Below, piece after piece: positions 7,115-13,832 of a stretch of DNA of 17,036 nucleotides (position 1 is its first letter; the number at the start of each line of letters is the position of its first letter). The position numbers and the translations under genes were made by a program. The notes below the pieces were generated by a model. That model was not told where the DNA came from, ran no database searches, and worked only from the letters and a program-made list of their open reading frames with translations. Location of the stretch: positions 1-17,036 of the forward strand of contig JBBQFC010000065.1 in NCBI GenBank assembly GCA_038321615.1, in the 5' to 3' direction. Source of the DNA: JBBQFC01 sp038321615. GTDB taxonomy: Bacteria > Bacteroidota > Bacteroidia > Flavobacteriales_D > Cryomorphaceae.

Positions 7115-7815
7115 TAAATATTCTGTATTGCCGACATTCCACCATCTAAGCCGATTACCTGGCCAGTAATCCAGCTCGATTGCTCCCCGAGCAAAAATGC
7201 CGCTAATGCGGCTCCATCGGCGGGAGTTCCTACCCGCTTCAGCGCATGGCGCTGATCGCCTGCTTCGCGCTTCGCATCCGAGTTGAGCAGTTTTTCGGCA
7301 AGGGGCGTGTCTGTGAGCGAAAGGGCAATGGCGTTGACACGGATAGTGGGCGCAAATTCGGCGCTTAGCGCCTTTGTCAGTCCTTCTACGGCCCCTTTAG
7401 CCGCAGAAATCGATGCGTGAAAATTCAATCCACGCTGCGCAGCCACAGAACTAAAAAGAACGATACTCGCTTTTCCTGATTTCTTCAATGCCGGCAAAGC
7501 CGCCTGAATGGTGTTGACCGCACCTTCCACATTGACCGCGAAATCTGCACGGTAATCCGCAATTTTCAAGCGATTAAAAGGCTTTAAATTGATACTCCCT
7601 GCAGCGTAAACCAATCCGTCCAAGCTTTCCGGCAGGAAGGACCAATCCGCATCGGAATCGGTCGCGTCCAAATCTGCTATTTGAACGTTAGCAGTAGAAT
7701 TCATGCGCGATCCCGCTTCTCTCGATGCGACGAAGACTTGATGTCCTTCGGCTTTCAGCTTTTCGACTAATTCCTTGCCTATACCCGTGGTACCACCTAC
7801 GATGAGATAATTCAT
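7114..7815 (-). CDS. Short-chain dehydrogenase/reductase family protein lacking the catalytic Tyr
   Basis: A 233-residue Rossmann-fold SDR. The nucleotide-binding motif GGTTGIGKE is at 7-15, an NAAG-like YAAG at 70-73, N95, FSS at 121-123, and the C-terminal LGEQSSWITGQVIGLDGG is typical of classical SDRs. The active-site YxxxK is altered: K140 is present in HASISAAKGAVEG but the position four residues earlier is Ile136, not Tyr. I checked the codons directly. SDRs with this kind of active-site segment occur near light-induced photolyase genes in other bacteria, from my memory of the family. It may therefore not be a conventional dehydrogenase. Its place after pterin synthase and GTP cyclohydrolase genes would suit a pterin reductase, but the missing Tyr argues for caution. 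ATGA overlap with the gene before it. Confidence 0.88.
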   Translation of the reverse strand: MNYLIVGGTTGIGKELVEKLKAEGHQVFVASREAGSRMNSTANVQIADLDATDSDADWSFLPESLDGLVYAAGSINLKPFNRLKIADYRADFAVNVEGAVNTIQAALPALKKSGKASIVLFSSVAAQRGLNFHASISAAKGAVEGLTKALSAEFAPTIRVNAIALSLTDTPLAEKLLNSDAKREAGDQRHALKRVGTPADGAALAAFLLGEQSSWITGQVIGLDGGMSAIQNI

Positions 7816-7988
7816 GTGCCCTGGCTTTTAATTCGGTCAATTTCTTTAGCTACTTCTTCCGCTTCGGCGGCGATTTTATCGGATGCGGTTCTGTCTTGAT
7901 GCGACAGGCGGTAGGCTTCTTCCAGCAGCTTTTTGTGCTTCTTCTCTAATTTCTCCGTCGGAGATGATTTACCAAATAGTCCAAACAT
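7812..7988 (-). CDS. Lacal_2735-like small protein (58 aa)
   Basis: A short gene in the 174-bp space between folE and the SDR. It begins MFGLFGKSSPTEKLEKKHKK, continues LLEEAYRLSHQDRTASDKIA and ends AEAEEVAKEIDRIKSQGT. This matches my recollection of the Bacteroidota Lacal_2735 family (related to DUF6435): an MFGLF N-terminus followed by a charged helical hairpin. Function is unknown; there is no signal peptide or membrane segment. The ATG at 7988 comes one base after the folE stop and its TGA overlaps the SDR ATG (ATGA), so it is embedded in the operon and presumably made whenever its neighbours are. Confidence 0.82.
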   Translation of the reverse strand: MFGLFGKSSPTEKLEKKHKKLLEEAYRLSHQDRTASDKIAAEAEEVAKEIDRIKSQGT

Positions 7989-7989
7989 A

Positions 7990-8676
7990 TTAGTCGATGT
8001 ATTTTAAAAATTCATTTCGTGCAGCGAGTTCCCGAAACTTGCCGTGGTAAGAACTGGTTACCGTAGCGCTCGATTTATCTTCAATCCCGCGCAGGGATAC
8101 ACACATATGGCGGGCGTCAACAATTACGGCTACATCATCGGTGTCAAGCACTCGTTTTAGTTCTTCGGCAATCTGCACGGTAAGACGCTCTTGCACCTGG
8201 GGTCGCTTAGCGAAATACTGCACAATGCGGTTAATTTTACTCAATCCAATAACCTTCCCATTCGAAATATAGGCCACGTGAGCCACGCCTATAATCGGTA
8301 CAAAGTGATGCTCGCAAAACGACTGAAGGGTTATATGCTTCTCGACGAGCATTTCTTGATATTGGTACTTGTTATCAAAAAGGGCTGCAACCGGCTTATT
8401 CTTTGGGTTTAAGCCGCTGAACACTTCCTTCACGTACATTTTGGCTACGCGGCGTGGCGTTCCACTCAACGAATCGTCGGTTAGGTCTAAGCCCAAGGTG
8501 TCCATGATTTCACGAAAGTGATGGGCTATTTTTTCAATTTTTCCTTCGTCCGAAAGCACAAAGGCATCAGGGCGCATAGGGGTTTCTAAGGATGTGCCGA
8601 TATGATCGTCGCCTAAGAAATGAAGGACCTTGAAATCCTTATCCTTCACATTCAACGAAGTTCCGTTCAGTTTCAT
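7990..8676 (-). CDS. folE: GTP cyclohydrolase I
   Basis: Converts GTP to 7,8-dihydroneopterin triphosphate, the first step to folate and biopterin-type pterins. At 228 residues it matches FolE1 length. The zinc ligands are visible as C121 and H124 in SFCEHHFVPIIG and C192 in ARHMCVSLRG; ISNGKVIGLSKINRIV (137-152) and QERLT complete the signature. The start used (ATG 8676) overlaps the preceding gene by 38 bp; the next Met is residue 34, within the conserved TPMRPDAF, so the long start is favoured. As it sits between a pterin synthase and the photolyase genes, it may be a dedicated copy for light-induced pterin synthesis, with a housekeeping folE elsewhere; this cannot be checked here. Confidence 0.96.
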   Translation of the reverse strand: MKLNGTSLNVKDKDFKVLHFLGDDHIGTSLETPMRPDAFVLSDEGKIEKIAHHFREIMDTLGLDLTDDSLSGTPRRVAKMYVKEVFSGLNPKNKPVAALFDNKYQYQEMLVEKHITLQSFCEHHFVPIIGVAHVAYISNGKVIGLSKINRIVQYFAKRPQVQERLTVQIAEELKRVLDTDDVAVIVDARHMCVSLRGIEDKSSATVTSSYHGKFRELAARNEFLKYID

Positions 8677-9046
8677 ACAGTGTGATTTTTAGATCAAATT
8701 TTAGGTCAATTTTTGCGCGCAATAATTTCCATATTACCGCCGCAATGTGCTCTGCAGTTGGATTTAAATCCTTAAATTCAGAAGTGTCCAGATTCAAATT
8801 CTTATGATCGAATCGATCTTCGACTTCTTCGGCTATAAGGTCTTTAAGTGCTTTGGTATCGTACACGTAACCCGTGCGCGGGTCTGTTTCGCCCCGAAGC
8901 GTAACAATTAAGTCGTAGTTATGCCCGTGGTAATTTGGGCTATTGCATTTCCCGAACAAAGACTCGTTCTCTTCGGGAGTTAATTCGGGATTGTGAAGAC
9001 GATGGGCTGCATTGAAATGGGCTCGTCGAGAAACGGAAACTTTCAA
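8639..9046 (-). CDS. 6-pyruvoyl-tetrahydropterin synthase (PTPS/QueD superfamily, eukaryotic-like type)
   Basis: A 135-residue T-fold enzyme acting on the FolE product. Zinc ligands H15 (NAAHRL), H40 and H42 (HGH); catalytic C34; D80-H81 in FDHKNLN; and E125 in YETERN. The spacing C-x5-HGH in FGKCNSPNYHGHNY matches animal PTPS (as I recall it, GKCNNPNGHGHNY) rather than the C-x3-HGH usual in queuosine QueD enzymes, and the GETDPRTGYVYD segment also fits PTPS. I therefore prefer 6-pyruvoyl-tetrahydropterin synthesis over 6-carboxytetrahydropterin, although automated annotation may say queD. The start is a TTG at 9046; upstream in frame there is no ATG before a TAA. The gap to idi is 63 bp and holds a repeated AATTGTTGAAA (9056-9066 and 9090-9100). 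Confidence 0.9.
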   Translation of the reverse strand: MKVSVSRRAHFNAAHRLHNPELTPEENESLFGKCNSPNYHGHNYDLIVTLRGETDPRTGYVYDTKALKDLIAEEVEDRFDHKNLNLDTSEFKDLNPTAEHIAAVIWKLLRAKIDLKFDLKITLYETERNFVECEG

Positions 9047-9109
9047 ATCAGAATAAATTGTTGAAAGCTTTTAACAGTGGCGGATAGCGAATTGTTGAAA
9101 CCGAAACAA

Positions 9110-9631
9110 TTATCGGCTCAAATATTCCATCATCTTAGGAAGAAGCAATCGAAACCATGGAGTATACGCGCTGCTGTTCCGCTCCATATCAGCCATAATT
9201 TCTTCTGGATATGCGTAGCGCACGGCGTCAACTTCTGCGGGGTTTAATTGGAGCTCACCATTGCACCGACCAATGAAAATATGGTCTAACTCGTGCTCCG
9301 TCAATCCATTGTCGAGGTTGGCCTTGTAATAAAATGTAAACGCTTTTTCAACTTCTGGACTTGCGCCTATCTCTTGTTGCATTTTGCGCGATATAGAAAT
9401 TTCCATCGTCTCGTCTGGGCGTGGATGGGAGCATACCGCATTCGACCAAAGGCCGCCGCAGTGGTATTTTCCTTCCGATCGGCGTTGCAGCAGCATGCGA
9501 CCCTGCGCATCAAAAAGAAAAACGGAAAAAGCGCGATGCAAATGAGCCCCTCGATGTGCTTCCATTTTCTCCATGAATCCCAAAGGCGCATCGTGGCGAT
9601 CGACCAGGATTACTTCTTCGTAGGCTGTCAC
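9110..9631 (-). CDS. idi: Isopentenyl-diphosphate delta-isomerase, type I
   Basis: Interconverts IPP and DMAPP, the C5 units for carotenoid synthesis. It is 173 residues, the standard bacterial type I length, with a Nudix-like fold. Catalytic C67 is in SNAVCSHPRP and the acidic residues are in LTEHELDHIF (E112, E114). The start is GTG at 9631; the first internal Met is residue 20, inside the conserved region, so GTG is preferred. It begins 5 bp after the crtB stop, which ties isoprenoid supply to phytoene synthesis in one transcript. Confidence 0.96.
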   Translation of the reverse strand: MTAYEEVILVDRHDAPLGFMEKMEAHRGAHLHRAFSVFLFDAQGRMLLQRRSEGKYHCGGLWSNAVCSHPRPDETMEISISRKMQQEIGASPEVEKAFTFYYKANLDNGLTEHELDHIFIGRCNGELQLNPAEVDAVRYAYPEEIMADMERNSSAYTPWFRLLLPKMMEYLSR

Positions 9632-9636
9632 AGGGC

Positions 9637-10473
9637 TTAAAGCAAATTAAAACTATGCCGCACGTAGCTCGAGCAAAGCAGGGCTACTTTGCGCTTGTTG
9701 CTGATGCGGATACGGTTAGTCAAAATATCATGGACGGGTTTCGTCTTGATTTTCTTAAAGAGCTTGTAGTAATATACGTAAGCCACGAAAACGCCAAGCC
9801 GACAATCGCGGGGTAGCATTTTAATTCCTTCGTAGCCTGTTGCGAAGTCGACTTCAATGTCTTTTGAAATGGTATCTCGAGTGTCTCGATCGAAGTTTCG
9901 GAGATCAACCCCTGGGAAATAAGTGCGCCCAAGGACTTCGTAATCAGCTTGCAAGTCGCGAAGAAAGTTAATCTTTTGAAAGGCCGAGCCTAGCTTCATT
10001 GCAAATGGCTTGAGCCGCTCGTACTCCGCTTGATCTCCACGTAGAAATATCGACAGGCACATGAGACCCACCACTTCTGCCGATCCGAGAATATAGGTGC
10101 CGTACTCATCTTCCGAATAATCGCTTTTGCCCAAATCCATCTGCATCGAACGAAGGAAGGTTCGAATGCAATAGGGGTCTATTTGATACTGATTTACCGC
10201 GTGCTGAAAACTGTTAAGAATAGGATTTAAGCTGATACCGTCAGCTATGGCGGCAAAGGTATCGTCCTCAAATTTATGAAGCAGTGCTTCCTTATTGTAC
10301 CCGTGAAAAGAGTCAACTATCTCATCGGCGAAGCGCACAAATCCATAAACAGCGTAGATTGGGTCGCGTAAGTCGGAGGCTAAGAATCGGATGCCAAGTG
10401 AAAACGACGTACTGTACCGTTTGGTAGTTAACCGGCTGCAACTTATTGAGACTTCATCGTAGAGACTTTTCAT
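9637..10473 (-). CDS. crtB: Phytoene synthase
   Basis: Condenses two geranylgeranyl diphosphates to phytoene. At 278 residues it is typical. Both Mg-diphosphate motifs are present: FADEIVDS (D50 and D54) and KINFLRDLQAD (N169, R172, D173, D177). The N-terminal KRYSTSFSLGIRFL is also characteristic. It overlaps crtI by 4 bp (ATGA, 10470-10473). No GGPP synthase or cyclase gene is in the window, so the precursor comes from elsewhere and the final carotenoid cannot be deduced. Confidence 0.97.
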   Translation of the reverse strand: MKSLYDEVSISCSRLTTKRYSTSFSLGIRFLASDLRDPIYAVYGFVRFADEIVDSFHGYNKEALLHKFEDDTFAAIADGISLNPILNSFQHAVNQYQIDPYCIRTFLRSMQMDLGKSDYSEDEYGTYILGSAEVVGLMCLSIFLRGDQAEYERLKPFAMKLGSAFQKINFLRDLQADYEVLGRTYFPGVDLRNFDRDTRDTISKDIEVDFATGYEGIKMLPRDCRLGVFVAYVYYYKLFKKIKTKPVHDILTNRIRISNKRKVALLCSSYVRHSFNLL

Positions 10474-11945
10474 ACGCCTTTCATTTTCATAACTTCATCG
10501 GCTACCACCTTGCCGGAAATTAAGCTCGGAGGCACGCCGGGACCTGGCACTGTTAATTGACCTGTGTAGAACAGGTTCTTAACCTTTTTGTTTGCAATCG
10601 AAGGCTTAAGAATAGCTGTTTGGCGCAAGGTATTTGCAAGTCCGTAGGCATTTCCTTTAAAGGAATGGTAGGCACTCATAAAATCCTTACATCCAAAATC
10701 TTTCCGAAAGATAACATGATCTCGGATATTTTCACCTGTTCGTTCTTCTAATCGCTTCATCACTTTTTGATAGTAGTCTTCGCTTATCTCCGGAGAGTCG
10801 AGCAGACCAGGTGCTGTAGGAATAAGAATAAAAAGGTTTTCCATACCCGCAGGGGCAACGGTATCATCAGTTTTTGAAGTCACTGAGACATAAAATAGCG
10901 GATTATCGGGCCATTCAGGCTTCTCGTAAATGTCGCGGGAATGCTGGCCGAAATCGGCATCGAAGAATAGGTTGTGGTGCTCTAGATTTTGAACTTTCTT
11001 GTTCACTCCAATGTAATATAACAAACTCGACGGCGCCATCTCACGCGTCTCCCAATACTTTTCGGAATAATTTCTATATGCCGGTTCAAGCAATTGTTGC
11101 TCCGTATGGTGATAATCGGCACCGGAAATCACCACATCTGCAGGATAAAATTTCCCATTTGCCACCACCCCAGTTGCTACACCATTTTTGATTTCAATAC
11201 GTTCTACCGGGCTATCTGTGTGGATTTTGACTCCTATCGATTTAGCTAAATCTACCATGGCGGCCACAATGCGGTGCATCCCACCATTCGGATACCAGGT
11301 GCCGAGCTTAATGTCGGCGTAATTCATTAAACTGTATAAAGCGGGGGTTTTATTCGGCATTGCCCCTAAAAAAAGCACGGGAAATTCGAGCAATTCGATC
11401 AAAAGGGGGTGTTTAAAATATTTTCGCACGTGGCTCGAAAGCGAGTTGAGAAGCTGCAAACGAAAACTCCCGCTTATTACTTTCCAATCGAGAAATTCCA
11501 TAATACTGCGACCTGGCTTGTACACCAAATCGTTGATGCCAACATTGTACTTATAAGCGGCTTCCGCCAAAAAAGCGTCGAGTCGGTTGGCGCTCCCTGG
11601 CTCGTATTGCTCGAACATTTGCCGAAAGGCGCCATAATCTGCTGGAATATCCATGCGCACCCCTTCCGGAAAAAACACGCTGTAACTTGGATCTAAACGC
11701 TCGAGAGTGTAGTAGTCGGAGACATTTTTTCCAAAATAACCGAAAAACCGCTCGAAGACGTCGGGCATCCAGTACCAACTGGGACCCATATCGAATGTAA
11801 AACCTTCGGCTTCAAACTTTCTTGCCCGACCTCCGGGGCTCTCGTTTTTTTCGAGAATGGTGACTTCACAACCCGCCAAAGCGAGATGCGCCGAAACAGA
11901 AAGTCCGGCAAAGCCGGACCCAATCACTACAACGCGTTTGGTCAT
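10470..11945 (-). CDS. crtI: Phytoene desaturase (CrtI type)
   Basis: An FAD-dependent enzyme that desaturates phytoene towards lycopene. It has 491 residues, the family norm. The FAD-binding GSGFAGLSVSAHLA is at 9-22 with the ILEKNESPGGRARKFE strand at 30-45, and the C-terminal carotenoid-oxidoreductase signature is FYTGQLTVPGPGVPPSL. The ATG at 11945 directly abuts the sigma factor stop with no gap, and the stop overlaps crtB. Together with crtB it gives a minimal phytoene-to-lycopene pair. How many desaturation steps it carries out is not visible from sequence. Confidence 0.97.
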   Translation of the reverse strand: MTKRVVVIGSGFAGLSVSAHLALAGCEVTILEKNESPGGRARKFEAEGFTFDMGPSWYWMPDVFERFFGYFGKNVSDYYTLERLDPSYSVFFPEGVRMDIPADYGAFRQMFEQYEPGSANRLDAFLAEAAYKYNVGINDLVYKPGRSIMEFLDWKVISGSFRLQLLNSLSSHVRKYFKHPLLIELLEFPVLFLGAMPNKTPALYSLMNYADIKLGTWYPNGGMHRIVAAMVDLAKSIGVKIHTDSPVERIEIKNGVATGVVANGKFYPADVVISGADYHHTEQQLLEPAYRNYSEKYWETREMAPSSLLYYIGVNKKVQNLEHHNLFFDADFGQHSRDIYEKPEWPDNPLFYVSVTSKTDDTVAPAGMENLFILIPTAPGLLDSPEISEDYYQKVMKRLEERTGENIRDHVIFRKDFGCKDFMSAYHSFKGNAYGLANTLRQTAILKPSIANKKVKNLFYTGQLTVPGPGVPPSLISGKVVADEVMKMKGV

Positions 11946-12452
11946 TTATTTATAGTCCGACAGCTGAACCATCAGCTTCTTACGGGCCAAAAAGATACGG
12001 CTTTTAATCGTCCCGATGGGTAAATCGAGTCGGTCTGCGATTTCTTTGTATTTGTAACCGCGGTTGTAGAGTTGAAAAGGAATACGATACTCGTCTTCCA
12101 GAGCATCTATCACTTTTACAATTTGTTGGTGCGAATAAGCGCTCTCGGGGCTTTCGATGCCTCGAACGGAAGTCGCGGTGTTGATAAAATACTGCTCATC
12201 CGTTTGATCAATAATGGTATTTGCTCGAACTGCCTTGCGGTAGTTATTAATAAACGTGTTGCGCATTATGGTGTACAACCAAGCTTTGAGGTTGGTGTGC
12301 GCCTGAAATTTATCGCGATAGGTCAGCGCTTTGAGGACGGTGTCTTGGAGCAAATCGTTCGCTTCTTCGTCGTTATTGGTAAATCCGTAAGCGAAAGATT
12401 TGAGGGGCTTTTGAAAATCTATCAGCTGTTTGTCGAAATCTAATTGGCTCAT
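11946..12452 (-). CDS. ECF-type RNA polymerase sigma factor
   Basis: A 168-residue ECF sigma factor with only regions 2 and 4. Region 2 (about 13-78) contains EEANDLLQDTVLKAL and WLYTIMRNTFINNYRK; region 4 (about 105-165) has the helix-turn-helix YKEIADRLDLPIGTIKSRIF. Being first gene of the carotenoid-photolyase operon, it probably directs RNA polymerase to this or other photoprotection promoters, in the way CarQ does in Myxococcus. No anti-sigma factor gene lies beside it, unlike most ECF systems, so control may come from the upstream MerR/B12 regulator at transcription. It has a near-perfect housekeeping promoter upstream. Targets are inferred, not shown. Confidence 0.94.
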   Translation of the reverse strand: MSQLDFDKQLIDFQKPLKSFAYGFTNNDEEANDLLQDTVLKALTYRDKFQAHTNLKAWLYTIMRNTFINNYRKAVRANTIIDQTDEQYFINTATSVRGIESPESAYSHQQIVKVIDALEDEYRIPFQLYNRGYKYKEIADRLDLPIGTIKSRIFLARKKLMVQLSDYK

Positions 12453-12468
12453 GGCTTTGATTCTAAAC

Positions 12469-12481
12469 TTTGTTAAACAAA
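12469..12481. promoter_or_regulatory. Candidate operator: palindrome over the sigma-operon -7 and start region
   Basis: TTTGTTAAACAAA is a perfect inverted repeat about one central base. It overlaps the -7 element (12478-12485) and probable transcription start of the sigma operon. The half-site TAAACAA also occurs at the regulator's own promoter (13514-13520). A light-controlled MerR repressor site is a plausible reading, but is inference. Confidence 0.45.
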
Positions 12482-12507
12482 TGTACTCAAAAGATTAGAC
12501 GAAACAA
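12478..12507 (-). promoter_or_regulatory. Bacteroidota housekeeping promoter of the photoprotection operon
   Basis: On the minus strand TTG (12507-12505), a 19-base spacer and TACATTTG (12485-12478) fit the Bacteroidota TTG/TAnnTTTG consensus exactly. The -7 element ends 25 bases before the sigma-factor ATG, leaving a leader of about 20 bases. Confidence 0.75.
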
Positions 12508-12534
12508 GAACGGAGCCATGTTAATCTCTGCTAA

Positions 12535-12563
12535 ATAAAAAATGCGCGCGTCTGATAGAACGC
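12535..12563 (-). terminator. Possible weak terminator of the MerR gene
   Basis: Just after the regulator's stop, the minus strand has GCGT and ACGC arms (12563-12560 and 12551-12548) separated by 8 bases, followed by GCGCATTTTTTATTTA. The stem is short, so termination would be inefficient and readthrough into the sigma operon is possible. Confidence 0.3.
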
Positions 12564-12565
12564 TT

Positions 12566-13459
12566 TCATCGCATGATTCCGTTTGATTCCAGCATTGATT
12601 TGAATTCGTCAATGGAAAGATTTATGTGGAGCTTCTCATGATTAATCATGGCAGCATGCACTTCAAGCCGATTGCAAACAACGAGCTCTTTATCGGGGAA
12701 GTGTTCAAGCATAATCTTTAAGAGCTTATTGCGTTCGTGTACCGATGCGAACGCGTGTGTGGACGTGGCGATTACTCCACAATCTCTTTCGACCGCCGCC
12801 AATTTGGCTTGCAGGATGGGCACGGACTGGCCCAAGTACACAGATTCATGACCTTCTTTTCGAGTTAAAAAATGGAAGAACAAGAGCCCCAATTCGTGGT
12901 ATTCGCCTTCCGGCAAAAAGAATAGAACCCGGGCTGGATTCGGACAAAGAACCCGACGTTGTTCATCAATGGCGACAATGAGCTTTTGGCGAATGAGATG
13001 TGAAATAAAATGCTCCTGGGCAGGATTGATGGTGCCGGCTTGCCACAGCAAGCCCACCTTCTGGAAAAAAGGGTAAATGACGAACAGCATCGTTTCTTCG
13101 AAGCCTAAATGGCTCGCGCAGTTTGCAATAATCTGCTCGAAATGAACTTCGTCAAGTTCCATCATTGCCAAGAGAAGGCCTTCAATTTGCGCTTCTTCAG
13201 AGGCTGGTTTGGAACTCACTTCTATGACTTTGGCTTGCATCTCGGCTTCTGTCAAGCGTACAATCTGCGAAATTTTATATCCCGAATTGTTGAGTACAGC
13301 GATATTTAGAATATGTCGCAATTCTTCGTCGCTGTATTTTCGGATGTTGGTATCCGTGCGCTGGGGCGCCAAAACACCGTAGCGTTTTTCCCAAATCCGC
13401 AGCGTATGAGCACGAATCCCAGATAAGCGTTCTATGTCCTTTATACTATATTTCGACAT
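12566..13459 (-). CDS. MerR-family regulator with B12-binding domain (CarH/LitR-like photoreceptor)
   Basis: A 297-residue regulator. Residues 1-70 are a MerR winged helix (YSIKDIERLSGIRAHTLRIW). Residues 90-165 form the helical bundle that caps cobalamin, with W139 and EH at 149-150, exactly the W-x9-EH signature of CarH. The B12-binding Rossmann domain follows, with ExHxxG at 186-191 (EYHELG, His188 as likely cobalt ligand). In CarH/LitR proteins adenosylcobalamin makes a DNA-bound tetramer in the dark, and light breaks the Co-C bond and releases DNA. All key residues are present, so a light-sensing repressor is likely. Its start is 373 bp from uvrC on the opposite strand, and it precedes the sigma factor in the same orientation. 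Whether it binds adenosyl- or another cobalamin is unproven. Confidence 0.92.
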   Translation of the reverse strand: MSKYSIKDIERLSGIRAHTLRIWEKRYGVLAPQRTDTNIRKYSDEELRHILNIAVLNNSGYKISQIVRLTEAEMQAKVIEVSSKPASEEAQIEGLLLAMMELDEVHFEQIIANCASHLGFEETMLFVIYPFFQKVGLLWQAGTINPAQEHFISHLIRQKLIVAIDEQRRVLCPNPARVLFFLPEGEYHELGLLFFHFLTRKEGHESVYLGQSVPILQAKLAAVERDCGVIATSTHAFASVHERNKLLKIMLEHFPDKELVVCNRLEVHAAMINHEKLHINLSIDEFKSMLESNGIMR

Positions 13460-13487
13460 GCTGCATAAAACCTAAAGCCTTCTGTTG

Positions 13488-13520
13488 TTGTTTAGTATTT
13501 GTAGTGTCAAACGTAAACAA
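13488..13520 (-). promoter_or_regulatory. Promoter -7 element and nested inverted repeats of the MerR gene
   Basis: The minus strand TACGTTTG (13515-13508) matches TAnnTTTG; no good TTG stands at the -33 distance. Around it lie two nested inverted repeats: outer TTGTTTA (13488-13494) with TAAACAA (13514-13520), and inner TTTG (13498-13501) with CAAA (13508-13511). The outer half-site is shared with the palindrome at the sigma promoter, suggesting one regulator acts on both, most simply autoregulation. Confidence 0.45.
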
Positions 13521-13821
13521 AATTCGGTGGTTGTGCATTTGAGATTGAGAAATAGCATAGCAATCACTCAATTCTGGCATCTACCAAGCTGTTTATCTGG
13601 TTTTTATCTGCGGCACAATCGTAAGACAGATTGGGCATTCGAAATTCGATTACCGAAATCCACCATTCAAATCATTTAATAACCTTGTACTAAACAGCTT
13701 TTCGGCCCTGCCGTCCGCGCCATTTGTGTTTTTCAGTCAGTCTTCCCTCATCATCCCGCAAGGCGATAGGTACGGGAAGCTAATTCAAAAGAACCTAAGT
13801 ACAATTCCCCGCTCAAAACCT

Positions 13822-13829
13822 TAATTTTG
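13822..13829 (+). promoter_or_regulatory. Possible uvrC -7 element immediately before the ATG
   Basis: TAATTTTG fits TAnnTTTG perfectly and ends 3 bases before the ATG. A start site 4-7 bases downstream would produce a leaderless or nearly leaderless mRNA. No clear -33 TTG is seen at the right distance. Confidence 0.35.
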
Positions 13830-13832
13830 CGC

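Larger units (their letters stand above)
13460..13832. other. Divergent intergenic region between the regulator and uvrC
   Basis: 373 bp with no credible gene. Nearest the regulator are its promoter and nested inverted repeats (13488-13520). Around 13742-13779 are short complementary arms (CTTCCC with GGGAAG, or TCCCG with CGGGA) that could form a hairpin in the uvrC leader or upstream DNA. A TAATTTTG element sits just before the uvrC ATG. I saw no cobalamin riboswitch B12 box and no tRNA. Confidence 0.6.

Noticed and set aside
8639..9046. QueD of a queuosine pathway
   Set aside because: The Cys-to-HGH spacing fits PTPS and no queC, queE or queF is adjacent; it cannot be fully excluded without assay.
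12072..12443. 123-codon plus-strand frame opposite the sigma factor
   Set aside because: Antisense shadow of region 2/4 coding sequence with no family resemblance.
13460..13832. Cobalamin riboswitch upstream of the B12-binding regulator
   Set aside because: I looked for the conserved B12 box and adjoining helices on both strands and did not find them; the short hairpins present do not fit.
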